A stretch of DNA of 64,000 nucleotides, taken from NCBI RefSeq assembly GCF_016587415.1, contig NZ_BNJI01000001.1, positions 2,891,501 to 2,955,500 on the forward strand, in the 5' to 3' direction. The stretch is from Ktedonobacter sp. SOSP1-85 (GTDB lineage Bacteria > Chloroflexota > Ktedonobacteria > Ktedonobacterales > Ktedonobacteraceae). This document shows, in pieces, positions 24,165 through 32,991 of the stretch (position 1 is the first letter of the stretch; every line of letters begins with the position of its first letter). The notes below the pieces were generated by a model, which saw only the letters and a program-made list of their open reading frames with translations, was not told where the DNA came from and did not search any database. The position numbers were made by a program, and so were the translations under genes.

Positions 24165-24923
24165 ATGCAGCAAGGCAATTCATGGCAATCAGGACAGGAG
24201 AAACAGCCGCTCTTAAGAGTCCTGGTCGTCGACGATGAAGAGAACATTATTGAATTTATTCGCCTCGGCCTCCGCTATGAAGGGTTTCAGGTTGAGTCGG
24301 CTAACGATGGCGAGACTGGTATCGCTACGGCATTGCGCATCAATCCAGACATCATTATTCTGGATGTCATGATGCCCCCCGGCATAGATGGCCTGGAAGT
24401 CTGTCGCCGCTTACGCGAGAATCCAACAACACGCGAGATTCCTATTCTGATGCTTACAGCGCGAGACGAGGTACGCGACCGTATCGCGGGCCTGCGTACG
24501 GGTGCGGATGACTATTTGACCAAACCCTTTGATTTCGATGAATTACTTGAGCGTATTCGCGCCATCTTACGACGTCAAGGACGCACGAAGAGTCCCCAGG
24601 GCGCGGCAGGAGCCGAGAATGGCAACATGCTCGAGTTTGAAGATCTGCGTATGAATACCGCTACCCGCGAGGTCACCCGTGCTGGTCGCCTGATTGAGCT
24701 GACCGCGACCGAATATAACCTGCTTCACCTCTTTATGAGCCATCCGCGCCAGGTGCTCGACCGACAGACGATTCTTCAACGCGTCTGGGGCTATGAGTTT
24801 CTCGGCGAAACGAACATCATTGAAGTCTACGTACGATACTTGCGCGAGAAGATCGAGGATTCACCCAGTACTCCTAGGCTCATCCAAACCGTTCGTAGCG
24901 TTGGATACGTGTTGAAAGGGTAA
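24165..24923 (+). CDS. OmpR/PhoB-family response regulator
   Basis: A 252-residue regulator. The receiver domain (about 17-135) has D23/D24, phospho-acceptor D67 in IILDVMMPP, a Thr in MLTARD and the Lys in LTKPFD. After a Gly/Ala linker, the winged-helix domain (about 155-250) has LTATEYNLLHLFMSHPRQVLDRQTILQRVWGYEF and the terminal VRSVGYVL. It is predicted to bind DNA when phosphorylated by the kinase encoded 42 nt downstream. The two-residue MPPG stretch after the phosphorylation site is a modest variation of the usual MPxMDG. Confidence 0.95.
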   Translation: MQQGNSWQSGQEKQPLLRVLVVDDEENIIEFIRLGLRYEGFQVESANDGETGIATALRINPDIIILDVMMPPGIDGLEVCRRLRENPTTREIPILMLTARDEVRDRIAGLRTGADDYLTKPFDFDELLERIRAILRRQGRTKSPQGAAGAENGNMLEFEDLRMNTATREVTRAGRLIELTATEYNLLHLFMSHPRQVLDRQTILQRVWGYEFLGETNIIEVYVRYLREKIEDSPSTPRLIQTVRSVGYVLKG

Positions 24924-24965
24924 AGCGCAACACATTGTTCCTGTCTATAGCGGAGTCCAAAGGTA

Positions 24966-26213
24966 ATGCCTGATCCATATTCGAAGCAATCACAAGAGAC
25001 CTCACGGCGGAAGATAACGGCCGCAAGCGAGCACGCTAACACTGAAAGCCCCTCGGCTCCAGTGTCATCTCAGCCTGTCTCGCCTCAGACCTCTTCCACT
25101 ACTACATCGCCTCTGACGGGCATGATCATGCCTGCACGCACATTCACGGCTCAGACTCCACGCTGGCTCCGCCCCTTTCTTAGCCTGCCCGTACAGCTCT
25201 CGACTATCTTCAGCCTGATCCTGCTCATGGTACTGATGGTCGCGGCGATACTCTTGCGTGATGCGTCGGGCAGCAATGCCCTGCTCTATCCAACGGTGGC
25301 CCTGCTGGCTCTGGGTGGTATTGTCCTCAGCGCGACCTTTACGACGCTCCTCCTGCGCCCACTGGTACGTTTGACCGATGCAGCACAAGCCATTGCTCTG
25401 GGCGATCTAAAGCAGCGCAGTCGCCTCCCGCCTCTTCACCTGCCACCACAGGACGAGATCGACCGCCTGTGTGGCAGCATCGATGAGATGGTGACGCGCC
25501 TGGAGCGCGCCGAAGAGTTACAGCATGCAGCCGAAGAGCGTTTCCGTCGCTTCTTCTCCGACGCCTCCCATCAGTTACGCACACCTTTGACCTCAATTCG
25601 GGGCTTTACTGAGGTTCTCTTGCGCGGCGCCAAAGACGATCCCGAGACCGCGCAGCGCGTTCTGACATTGATGCGCAACGAGGGCGAGCGTATGACAGCT
25701 TTGATCAACAACCTGCTCACGCTCTCGCGTCTCAGTGAACATCAACCACTAAAAATGCAGTATATAGATCTACTCGACCTCGTCAAAGAGAGCATCGAAC
25801 AGGCACGCACCCAGGCAACTGATGATCGCAGAATGCAGATCTCACTGCGTGGGGATGCTCCCTTCGGCCTGCAAGCCAATAAAGAGCGCATCAAACAACT
25901 GCTCTATATCCTGCTGGACAACGCGGTAAAACATGGCCTGCCCGCGCCTGAAGGCTCGATTACCGTTCAGTTGACCAAGCGCGAGCAACAGATCGAGGTA
26001 CATGTAATCGATAATGGACCTGGCATTGCAGAAGATGAACTGAAACATATCTTCGAGGCTTTCTATCATGGGCAGCACCAGCGAACCCCTGGAGCCGGCC
26101 TGGGCCTGGCCATTGCCGCGGCTATTGTCGACGCCCACCAGGGCCATATTACTGTTCAGCGCACCCCGGACGCGGGCAGCGATTTTACATTTATGCTACC
26201 CTACACCAAGTAA
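24966..26213 (+). CDS. Membrane sensor histidine kinase (HAMP-HisKA-HATPase)
   Basis: A 415-residue kinase. A Ser/Thr/Pro-rich cytosolic N terminus (1-70) leads into two membrane spans (about 76-97 and 106-129) separated by only a few residues, so there is no real extracellular sensor domain. A HAMP domain follows (130-185). The phospho-acceptor is H202 in SDASHQLRTPLTS. ATP-binding boxes are LLDNAVKHG (N), VIDNGPGIAEDE (G1) and GAGLGLAIAAAIV (G2). Signals are therefore likely sensed in the membrane or through a partner. It pairs with the upstream response regulator. Confidence 0.94.
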   Translation: MPDPYSKQSQETSRRKITAASEHANTESPSAPVSSQPVSPQTSSTTTSPLTGMIMPARTFTAQTPRWLRPFLSLPVQLSTIFSLILLMVLMVAAILLRDASGSNALLYPTVALLALGGIVLSATFTTLLLRPLVRLTDAAQAIALGDLKQRSRLPPLHLPPQDEIDRLCGSIDEMVTRLERAEELQHAAEERFRRFFSDASHQLRTPLTSIRGFTEVLLRGAKDDPETAQRVLTLMRNEGERMTALINNLLTLSRLSEHQPLKMQYIDLLDLVKESIEQARTQATDDRRMQISLRGDAPFGLQANKERIKQLLYILLDNAVKHGLPAPEGSITVQLTKREQQIEVHVIDNGPGIAEDELKHIFEAFYHGQHQRTPGAGLGLAIAAAIVDAHQGHITVQRTPDAGSDFTFMLPYTK

Positions 26214-26216
26214 TAT

Positions 26217-26283
26217 ATTATGATAAGGTGGGTGCGGTGGCGGCTGGCTGCGCCAGCCGCCACCGCACCCACCTTATCATAAT
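26217..26283. terminator. Perfect 32-bp hairpin after the sensor kinase
   Basis: Arms 26217-26248 and 26252-26283 are complementary at all 32 positions around a 3-nt loop. AT-rich stem ends give weak A and T tracts at either side. It lies 3 nt after the kinase stop and is likely a bidirectional terminator or transcript-end stabiliser. Confidence 0.7.
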
Positions 26284-26309
26284 AAAACCTGCAATCCTTC
26301 CTATGCTTA

Positions 26310-26338
26310 TTGACCGTCCTGCTGGCAGCATGTTACAC
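26310..26338 (+). promoter_or_regulatory. Candidate sigma-70-type promoter for the dehydrogenase gene
   Basis: TTGACC (26310-26315), a 17-nt spacer and TTACAC (26333-26338; TACACT with an 18-nt spacer is the alternative). It lies about 90 nt upstream of the ATG at 26425, and after the kinase terminator hairpin. Confidence 0.45.
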
Positions 26339-26424
26339 TGCCATCATTAAAAATAAGTACTACTATTATTGTTAACTACAAAATTTTGTCCAAAGCGGTA
26401 GTTTCGCCAAAGAGAGACAGAAAT

Positions 26425-28398
26425 ATGTGGACCTCAACGCTTGATCTCGACCCGAAACGCGTTCTTCTCACACGAGTGCTGGGCCGCTTCTCGCGCGGCG
26501 CGTACTTCTCTTCTTATGCTCCTCTCCGTGTTGAAAACTTGCCTCGCCCTACCCTCCCCGCTGCCTCCTGGGTACGCGTCCGCAACCGACTCGCTGGCAT
26601 CTGTGGTAGCGATCTGCATCTCGTGAGTGCCGACGGTGATTTGCGCGTCTCTCTGGCGGCCCTGCCCGGTCATCAACAGCACTATCCCGGGCACGAGGTC
26701 GTGGGCGAAGTCGTCGAAATTGGCGACGAGGTAACGCACCTGCGCGTAGGGGACCGCGTTGTGCTCCAGCACGAGGCGAACTGCCTCTCGCAGGGAGTCC
26801 AGCCCATCTGCCGCTTCTGCGCCGAGGGCTTCTACAATTTATGCGAACATGGCGCGCTGCCCGGCCCGCACACCATCGGCGGCGGTTGGAGCGAGGAGAT
26901 GCTCCTGCCGGAGCAAAGGCTCTACCGCGTTCCCTCCTGGATGAGCGATGAGCAGGCAGTCCTGCTAGAACCCACGGCTGTGGCCCTGCACGCGGTCCTG
27001 CGCGCCCTACCCCGCCCCGATAGCCAGGTGCTTATCATTGGCGCGGGCGTCATTGGCCTGCTGACGCTCCAGGTCTTGCGCGCACTGGCTCCTGAGGCTG
27101 AGATCAGCGTCCTGGCACGCCACCCTTTCCAGATAGAGCAGGCCACACGCCTGGGTGCCAGCCACATTATTTATACCCATGATAGCTACCTCGGCGTCCA
27201 GACTGTCACAAATGCCAGGAGCTATCGAGGCTGGCTGGGCAATCATATGCTGGTCGGCGGCTATGAGACAATTTTTGATACCATTGGCAGCAACCGCACG
27301 CTCCCCCACGCCCTGCGCTGGGCCAGTGCGCGTGCAAACGTGGTTCTCGTGGGCGTCCACCTCCACCCGATGCATATCGACCTGACGCCCGTCTGGAACC
27401 AGGAAATTAAGCTCATTGGTACTATGAGCCATGGACAGGAGCACTGGCCGCAGCGCAGCGGGCGCATGCACTCTACCTTCGAGGTCGTCGCCGATATGAT
27501 GCGCGAACAACGTATTGCGCCCGAGCAGTTCCTGACCCATCGCTTCGCGCTGACCGACTATCGCCAGGCGCTCGAAACCGCCATGGGCAAGGACAAGAGC
27601 CGGGCTATCAAGGTTGTATTTGACTACTCGCTTGTCCCTCAATCCGTCGTGCCTAACGTGCGCGCCTCCGCGCGTCCAAGGCGCTCGGCTTCGCTGCTCC
27701 CGCTACGCGAGAAGGCGCTCAAGACCAGCTCTGCCACGACACCGAACATAGAGCCTGTCACGTCAGCGACCCCGGCGCCCGAGGAGGAGTCAACTGCTAA
27801 GTTTGTAGCTCCCGCCCCTCCTGCTACCTCCGGCGTCGAGAAGACGGATGCGATGCCCAACCCCAGGCATAAAGCCAGAGTAGAGGCCAAGGCTCAAGCC
27901 AGCGAGACGCATGTCAAGGAGCAGAAAAGCGAGCCTCTCCTGGATATTCCCTCGACGTCAGACTTGCCATCACTCCCCGCGAATGCTGAGGGCGAACTAG
28001 TGCCAGCAATATCCGCTAGCGACGCCGAGGTTCAACCCGGCGAGTCACCAGTGCTAGAAACGCCTGGCGAGCCAGAGGTCCTCTCAGTTGAGCCTCTACC
28101 AGCCACACCGGAACAGCAGGCCGAAGAGTTGCCAATCGACTTCTCCGCCGAGGCCGAGGAGCCATCCGAGACAGAAGTGACCCCCATCGTCACACCCGAA
28201 CAGCCTGAGGAACCATTCGAGCCAATGCTTGACGCGCCTATTGAGCAGTCCAATGAGTCCGCGCTCCAACACGAAGAGGAGATGCCAGTAACTGAAGACA
28301 GCGCCCAGGAGTCAGACAGCCAGGAGCAGCCAGTTATACCCCCTCCAGCCATTGAACATGAGCGACCTTCGCGGACACGTAATCGCCGCAAGAAGTAG
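26425..28398 (+). CDS. Zinc-dependent alcohol dehydrogenase-like protein with long acidic C-terminal tail
   Basis: Residues 1 to about 415 form a medium-chain dehydrogenase/reductase: catalytic zinc region GICGSDLH and GHEVVGEVVEIG, a cysteine-rich lobe CRFCAEGFYNLCEHG for structural zinc, and the Rossmann segment VLIIGAGVIGLLTLQVL. The remaining ~240 residues are low-complexity and rich in Pro, Glu, Ala and Ser, without predicted fold, ending RNRRKK. The usual family length is 340-400. The ATG at 26425 is preceded by AGAGAGA; an upstream TTG is less likely. Substrate unknown. The tail resembles the Pro/Glu-rich N-terminal part of the next gene. Confidence 0.85.
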   Translation: MWTSTLDLDPKRVLLTRVLGRFSRGAYFSSYAPLRVENLPRPTLPAASWVRVRNRLAGICGSDLHLVSADGDLRVSLAALPGHQQHYPGHEVVGEVVEIGDEVTHLRVGDRVVLQHEANCLSQGVQPICRFCAEGFYNLCEHGALPGPHTIGGGWSEEMLLPEQRLYRVPSWMSDEQAVLLEPTAVALHAVLRALPRPDSQVLIIGAGVIGLLTLQVLRALAPEAEISVLARHPFQIEQATRLGASHIIYTHDSYLGVQTVTNARSYRGWLGNHMLVGGYETIFDTIGSNRTLPHALRWASARANVVLVGVHLHPMHIDLTPVWNQEIKLIGTMSHGQEHWPQRSGRMHSTFEVVADMMREQRIAPEQFLTHRFALTDYRQALETAMGKDKSRAIKVVFDYSLVPQSVVPNVRASARPRRSASLLPLREKALKTSSATTPNIEPVTSATPAPEEESTAKFVAPAPPATSGVEKTDAMPNPRHKARVEAKAQASETHVKEQKSEPLLDIPSTSDLPSLPANAEGELVPAISASDAEVQPGESPVLETPGEPEVLSVEPLPATPEQQAEELPIDFSAEAEEPSETEVTPIVTPEQPEEPFEPMLDAPIEQSNESALQHEEEMPVTEDSAQESDSQEQPVIPPPAIEHERPSRTRNRRKK

Positions 28399-28402
28399 AC
28401 TG

Positions 28403-28507
28403 TTTGTAGGGTCCATGCTGGCATGGACTCATCCGGCCCGCAGGCCGACACCCTGACGCTAGGGAGGTCGCTTCGCTCGCAGTCCATGCCAGCATGGACC
28501 CTACAAA
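28403..28507. repeat. 27-bp perfect inverted repeat with internal hairpins
   Basis: Arms 28403-28429 and 28481-28507 match perfectly over 27 bp. Each arm contains its own palindrome GTCCATGC-TG-GCATGGAC, and the centre holds CGGCC-CGCA-GGCCG, so the region can form a cruciform. It lies between the dehydrogenase stop and the GH3 start. Confidence 0.7.
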
Positions 28508-28545
28508 ATAGAGAAGAGAAATCATTAATTTCCGGGGAAAACTGC

Positions 28546-30369
28546 ATGCCAACCGATAAACAGGAGCCTCGCCTGGATACGACCGAGGGACATTCCCCGG
28601 CAGCGCCCGGCACACAATCATATAGCACACCTACCACCCTCCCTGACGGGTCTAATCCTGCTCCTAAGCAGGAAAACCCCCTCCAGGAAGAGGACAACAC
28701 GCCTACCCAGCCGCGTCTGCGCACCCAGCGGAAGCAGACCACAGGTAAGCGAAGCAAGATAGAACCACCAGCCGTCTCACCAGGTTCACAGGTCTGGATC
28801 GATAACCAGCTCCCCACAGGCCTGCTGGACGAGGATGAGGCCCCGCCCTCGCGCTGGTTTAAGCTCTCTCGCCCTATGCCCGCACTTAAATATAAGCAGG
28901 AGCAGGGCAGCGAAAAATTGCCCGCGACGCCAGAGAAGAATATCGCGCCAACCTCCCCACAGCCCGAGGAAACGCTGGCTCCCGCACCTATGCCGATATT
29001 AGGCGGGCTGGAGCTACCACCACCCGACCGTACATCCGTGGCTACCCCGAAAAAACTGGAGGTCACGCCTCAAGTCTTTGCTAAACGCCCTCAGGGACAC
29101 AGTCGGCCACAACACTTGCGCCTGCTGATCTCGGTCATACTGCTGGCCCTCATCGTGTTGACTGGCGGCTCCTTTACGCTTATGCATTTACTGGCTGGTA
29201 GCACGGCGAATCCACTGGACACCACCAACGATCCCAATACCTTTGCGCAGACCTCGCTCAATGCTCAGCAAATAGATGAGCTACATCATCTCTCGACACG
29301 TATGAGCGCTAAGCAACTGGCTGGTCTCTATGTCGCCCGCATGTCGCTGGACGAGGAGATCGGGCAGATTATCATGGTCGAGTACGATGACACCTACTAC
29401 TCCGACGATCTGAACCGCATGCTCACCGAGCTGCACGCCGGGGGCGTCATCATGTACGAGTTTCAGATGCTGACCGCGACTCAGACCAAAGGTGATATTA
29501 GCAGCATGCAGCAACACGCGAAGCTCCCGCTGCTCATCTCCACCGATGAGGAGGGTGGCATCGTTCACCGACTCACCAACATCTATCCACCACGCCCCTC
29601 GGCGCTGGATATCTACAATACTGGCGATCCACAGGTCGCAGCGCAGCAGGGGCATAAAGTTGCGCAAGACCTTCTCGCACTGGGCATCAATACCAATCTT
29701 GCTCCCAGCGTGGATGTGGCCCTGGTCCAGGGTCCCGGCCAGGCCACACGCACCTTTGGCTATACCGCGGACTCAGTGATCAATTTCGCTGGCCCCTATA
29801 TCAAGTCTATGCAGCAAGATGGTGTTATCGCCTGCATCAAGCATTTTCCCGGTATGGGCGCCGCCGAGATTGATCCTCATAAAGGCCTGCCTGTGGTAAA
29901 TCGCACCAAAGAGCAGCTCTACCAGACGGAGCTTGCTCCCTTTAAGCACTTCATCCAGACTAAGGATAAGCTAGAGAATCCTGGCATGGTTATGCCAACA
30001 GATATCCTGATGCCCGCTATCGACCCGGTCTATCCCGCCGAACTTTCGCACACCTTTATGACTGATATCCTGCGCAAAGAGCTTGGCTATGATGGTATGA
30101 CGCTAACGGACGCGCTCTATATGCAGGGTGTTACCATCAACGGCCAGCCCATCAGCATGGCCCAGGCGGGCGTGATGGCCCTCCAGGCAGGCAACGACAT
30201 GCTGCTTGGCCCCACCGGCTACGTCCAAACCCTGAACATGGTCAATGCCATCAAAGCCGCCCTCCAGGATGGCACGCTCTCCAGGGCACGCCTGGACGAG
30301 GCCGCCACACGCGTAATCGCGCTCAAGATGCAGCGTCACCTGATGCCCGCCGTCCCACCCCAAAATTAA
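28546..30369 (+). CDS. Membrane-anchored glycoside hydrolase family 3 (beta-N-acetylhexosaminidase-like)
   Basis: 607 residues from the ATG at 28546 (MPTDKQEPRL), preceded by GGGGAAAA; the longer frame would start inside the inverted repeat. The first ~185 residues are a disordered Pro/Glu/Thr-rich cytosolic region. A single span follows (about 190-217, LLISVILLALIVLTGG). The GH3 barrel has STDEEGG, KHFPGMG, the DPHKGLP acid/base loop and the LTDALYM nucleophile Asp. NagZ-type enzymes remove N-acetylglucosamine from muropeptides, so a cell-wall role outside the membrane is likely. The N-terminal cytosolic extension is not usual in this family. Confidence 0.88.
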   Translation: MPTDKQEPRLDTTEGHSPAAPGTQSYSTPTTLPDGSNPAPKQENPLQEEDNTPTQPRLRTQRKQTTGKRSKIEPPAVSPGSQVWIDNQLPTGLLDEDEAPPSRWFKLSRPMPALKYKQEQGSEKLPATPEKNIAPTSPQPEETLAPAPMPILGGLELPPPDRTSVATPKKLEVTPQVFAKRPQGHSRPQHLRLLISVILLALIVLTGGSFTLMHLLAGSTANPLDTTNDPNTFAQTSLNAQQIDELHHLSTRMSAKQLAGLYVARMSLDEEIGQIIMVEYDDTYYSDDLNRMLTELHAGGVIMYEFQMLTATQTKGDISSMQQHAKLPLLISTDEEGGIVHRLTNIYPPRPSALDIYNTGDPQVAAQQGHKVAQDLLALGINTNLAPSVDVALVQGPGQATRTFGYTADSVINFAGPYIKSMQQDGVIACIKHFPGMGAAEIDPHKGLPVVNRTKEQLYQTELAPFKHFIQTKDKLENPGMVMPTDILMPAIDPVYPAELSHTFMTDILRKELGYDGMTLTDALYMQGVTINGQPISMAQAGVMALQAGNDMLLGPTGYVQTLNMVNAIKAALQDGTLSRARLDEAATRVIALKMQRHLMPAVPPQN

Positions 30370-30371
30370 AA

Positions 30372-30424
30372 AGAGAGAAAGGGAGGTGGAAATCCCCGCG
30401 GGATTTCCACCTCCCTTTCTCTCT
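30372..30424. terminator. Perfect 25-bp hairpin between convergent genes
   Basis: Arms 30372-30396 and 30400-30424 pair fully with a 3-nt loop. It is placed 2 nt after the GH3 stop and 8 nt from the hspR stop, fitting a shared bidirectional terminator. Stem ends are purine/pyrimidine-rich without a clear U-tract. Confidence 0.7.
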
Positions 30425-30431
30425 GGCTACT

Positions 30432-30824
30432 CTACTCGCCTTCCTCGGGAGAGAAGACATCGGGCGCGCCTTGTAGCCGCTCGATGATCTCTTTGAGGCG
30501 CCGGGTCTCATTGGCGTGCTGGATACGCATCTCCTCCAGCTGATGCTTCATCTCTTCCTGCATCTGCTCCATATGATCTTTCATACGCAGGATGGCCTCG
30601 ACGCCTGCCAGGTTCACCCCCAGGTCACGCATCAAGCGCCGGATATGTAGCACGCGCTCGATGTCTTTATCCGAGTAGAGCCGGGGGCTATGCGGACTCT
30701 CGCCCTTGCGCGCGGGCGCTATCAAGCCCAGGCGCTCATAGTGCCGCAGCGTCTGCTCGTGTACCTCAGCCTTTTGCGCGGCAATACTGATGATATACCA
30801 GGCGCCATCACGCATCTCTGGCAT
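30432..30824 (-). CDS. hspR: MerR-family heat-shock repressor
   Basis: A 130-residue MerR-type protein: helix-turn-helix and wing region VHEQTLRHYERLGLIAPAR, then RLYSDKDIERVLHIRRLMRDLGVNLAGVEAIL, and a long Met/Gln/Glu coiled coil. This matches HspR, which represses chaperone genes by binding inverted CTTGAGT (HAIR) sites. It is last in the grpE-dnaJ-hspR run, and a HAIR-like site overlaps the grpE promoter (32817-32837), so feedback control is predicted. dnaK, often the first gene in such operons, is absent here. Confidence 0.88.
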   Translation of the reverse strand: MPEMRDGAWYIISIAAQKAEVHEQTLRHYERLGLIAPARKGESPHSPRLYSDKDIERVLHIRRLMRDLGVNLAGVEAILRMKDHMEQMQEEMKHQLEEMRIQHANETRRLKEIIERLQGAPDVFSPEEGE

Positions 30825-30848
30825 GCGTACATCCCTCCTTTCAGCGAG

Positions 30849-31862
30849 CTATGGATGCGCTTCAACCCCACGGGCGCGCGCTAGCTGCTCAAATAAGCCA
30901 CGCTCTTCTGGCGAGAGACGCATTGGCAGCACAACCTTAGCGCGGGCGTAGAAGCTCCCCCGCCCCTCGCTCTTGAGATGTGGCATGCCCTTCCCAGCCA
31001 GGCGAAACAGACTGCCATTCTGCGTCTCGGCGGGAATCGTCAGACTCAGGCGCTTCCCATCGGGGAGCGTCACTGGCACTGATCCCCCCAGCATAGCTGT
31101 GAAGAGGTCAACATCCACATCCATATACAGATCATCGCCCTTGCGCTCATAAGCAGAATCCGTCTTGATACTTATGACCAGAAAGAGGTCGCCACGCGGC
31201 CCTCCACCGGCGCCGGGGTGACCCTCACCCGCCACACGGATCTTTGAGCCGTTATCTACACCAGGCGGAATTTTAACTTGCAGGCGCTTGCCCTGTCCAT
31301 TCAGGCTGCCCCGGCCACCACATTTCGCGCATAGGCGTCCACCAATCTGCCCCATGCCCCTACAGGCGGAACAGGTCTCAGGGGCCTGAATGGTAAACGT
31401 ACGCTGGCTACCAAGATAGGCCTCCTCAATCGTCACCTCGACGGTCTGCTCCAGGTTTTCGCCCACGCGGCTACGCATGCCCGCGGTAGAGGTTCGCCCG
31501 TTCGCGCCAGGGGGAAATCCCTGCCCGCCGCTACGACCAAAGAGTACTTCGAAGAAATCAGAGAAGCCTGAGCCGCTAGGATCATAGTTAGGATAGCTAC
31601 CCGCACTCCGCCTGGCTCCCGCAAAGCCGTTAAATTGATCGCGCCAGTTTGGTCCAAGCGTATCATAGCGCTTGCGCTTATCGGGGTCAGATAAGACCTC
31701 GTAGGCTTCGTTAATCTCTTTGAACTTCGCTTCCGCCTTCTTATCGCCTGGATTGACATCGGGATGATGAGTGCGCGCCAGTTTGCGAAAGGCTTTCTTG
31801 ATGTCATCGGCGCTGGCAGTGCGCGATACCCCTAAAATTTTATAGTAGTCCTTATAATCCAT
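30849..31862 (-). CDS. dnaJ: DnaJ-type co-chaperone with half zinc finger
   Basis: 337 residues from [14 protein letters not shown] at 31862. The J domain has the HPD motif ([11 protein letters not shown]) that stimulates DnaK ATPase. A Gly/Phe-rich region (about 75-130) follows. The cysteine-rich region contains only two CxxCxGxG-like motifs (CSACRGMG and CAKCGGRG) instead of four, so a single zinc site is expected. C-terminal substrate domains include [20 protein letters not shown] and [18 protein letters not shown]. It lies between hspR and grpE, but a MITE copy separates it from grpE. The longer ORF start is not supported. Confidence 0.92.
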   Translation of the reverse strand: MDYKDYYKILGVSRTASADDIKKAFRKLARTHHPDVNPGDKKAEAKFKEINEAYEVLSDPDKRKRYDTLGPNWRDQFNGFAGARRSAGSYPNYDPSGSGFSDFFEVLFGRSGGQGFPPGANGRTSTAGMRSRVGENLEQTVEVTIEEAYLGSQRTFTIQAPETCSACRGMGQIGGRLCAKCGGRGSLNGQGKRLQVKIPPGVDNGSKIRVAGEGHPGAGGGPRGDLFLVISIKTDSAYERKGDDLYMDVDVDLFTAMLGGSVPVTLPDGKRLSLTIPAETQNGSLFRLAGKGMPHLKSEGRGSFYARAKVVLPMRLSPEERGLFEQLARARGVEAHP

Positions 31863-31928
31863 CGGCCCGGCCTCACTCTTTACCTTGCATATACTCTGTT
31901 TGTTAGCCAACACATCTGTTCACTACTC

Positions 31929-32098
31929 GGTAGGGACCCGGTTTACCGCGTCCAAAGGCGATTAATCGTCCGTGGGCGCAGCCCACACCGCTCCCATGGG
32001 CACAATATCGGGAGATGGGTCGTTTGTTGCCCCCAAGGCTTTGGCTTGCGCCGCACTGCCATGAATGGCATTCGGACGCGGTAAACCGGGTCCCTACC
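31929..32098. mobile_element. MITE-like palindromic element, copy B, between grpE and dnaJ
   Basis: A 170-bp element with ends GGTAGGGACCCGGTTTACCG and the exact inverted form on the right. Internal hairpins include GGGCGCAGCCC and GCCATGAATGGC. It splits what would otherwise be a contiguous grpE-dnaJ operon. Confidence 0.8.
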
Positions 32099-32143
32099 GA
32101 GGTTGGCACATTTCCCCGTAGAATCTATAGTGAAACAAATCAG

Positions 32144-32707
32144 TTAGTTGGCTCCGTTGTTGCCATTCTTTCCCAGGGGAACACTAACTTTGACGTGGGC
32201 AGGGCGTAGCGTCTCCTCACCAAGGGTGTAGCCTTTGCGCGTCTCCTCCAGAATCGTGCCCTCTGGCTTATCGGCGCTTTCGACCGCCTCAATGGCCTCG
32301 TGCATATAGGGGTTAAAGGGCTCGCCCACCGTGGGGACAGGGTTCAGACCCTCACCACGGAGAATTTCATTCATCTGCCAGTGGAACATACGTAGTGTCT
32401 GCTGCAAGTTCTGCTTATCCATGCTCTCCTGGTACATCAGGGCGCGCTCCACATTATCCATGACATCAAGCAGTTTGTGAAAGAGAGATTTCTTGTGAGC
32501 AAGTACACGCGTCTCCAACTGGCGCTCCTGGCGCTTGCGAAAATTATCCCACTCCGCGCGCTCGCGCAGATACTTATTCCAATTCTCTGTGGCCTCCTTG
32601 CGTGCCTGCTCTAGCTGAGCCTCCAGTTCGGCGACGCGCGCCTCGGCACCAGAGGTTTGCTGCTCATTCTGCTGCTGGTTGGTCTGCTCCTGAAACTCTT
32701 CCTTCAC
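32144..32707 (-). CDS. grpE: Nucleotide exchange factor GrpE
   Basis: The 187-residue protein has a Gln/Glu-rich N terminus, a long coiled coil (about 20-65), the GrpE core ERAEWDNFRKRQERQ and KLLDVMDNVERALM, and the C-terminal beta domain NPYMHEAIEAVES, VLEETRKGYTLGEETLRPAHVKVS-like. GrpE releases ADP from DnaK. Length is typical. Transcription from the HAIR-overlapped promoter at 32808-32836 would produce grpE first. Confidence 0.95.
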   Translation of the reverse strand: MKEEFQEQTNQQQNEQQTSGAEARVAELEAQLEQARKEATENWNKYLRERAEWDNFRKRQERQLETRVLAHKKSLFHKLLDVMDNVERALMYQESMDKQNLQQTLRMFHWQMNEILRGEGLNPVPTVGEPFNPYMHEAIEAVESADKPEGTILEETRKGYTLGEETLRPAHVKVSVPLGKNGNNGAN

Positions 32708-32807
32708 GGTGTTTCAATCTCCTCATATCTATTTATCTTTACGACGACGGACGCTACATATCGCTATGCCAAAGGCGATAAAACTCCTGCAAGCTATTAT
32801 GCATTCG

Positions 32808-32836
32808 AGTATAGAACTTGAGTCGACTACTGTCAA
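32808..32836 (-). promoter_or_regulatory. Predicted grpE promoter
   Basis: On the minus strand TTGACA (32831-32836), a 17-nt spacer and TATACT (32808-32813) make a near-consensus housekeeping promoter about 100 nt upstream of grpE. The -35 and most of the spacer coincide with the HAIR-like operator. Confidence 0.75.
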
Positions 32837-32837
32837 G
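32817..32837. promoter_or_regulatory. HAIR-like operator (HspR-binding site)
   Basis: CTTGAGT, 7 nt, TGTCAAG. The published HspR consensus is CTTGAGT-N7-ACTCAAG: the left half is exact and the right half matches five of seven. Binding would cover the grpE promoter -35 element. Confidence 0.65.
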
Positions 32838-32908
32838 TTTCCTGCTAGAAGTCACATAGAACTTTTATTTAGTTGTGAGAAAAGCGAGGGCGTGGGGACG
32901 CGAAGTGA

Positions 32909-32977
32909 CCCGACGCTACTAAAGTACGCGTCTACATATGCGCGTAATATGTAGACGCGTACTTTAGTAGCGTCGGG
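32909..32977. terminator. Perfect 31-bp hairpin between scpA and grpE
   Basis: Arms 32909-32939 and 32947-32977 are fully complementary with a 7-nt loop. The arm contains GACGCTACTAAAGTACGCG, which recurs at 43504 and in variant form at 43778, 46776 and 61930. It lies 15 nt after the scpA stop. Confidence 0.7.
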
Positions 32978-32991
32978 CCGCAGCAGAATAT

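Noticed and set aside
28032-29066. 344-codon minus-strand frame covering the dehydrogenase tail, hairpin and GH3 head
   Set aside because: Ser/Gly-rich low-complexity translation, crosses an inverted repeat and has no ribosome-binding site; a composition artefact.
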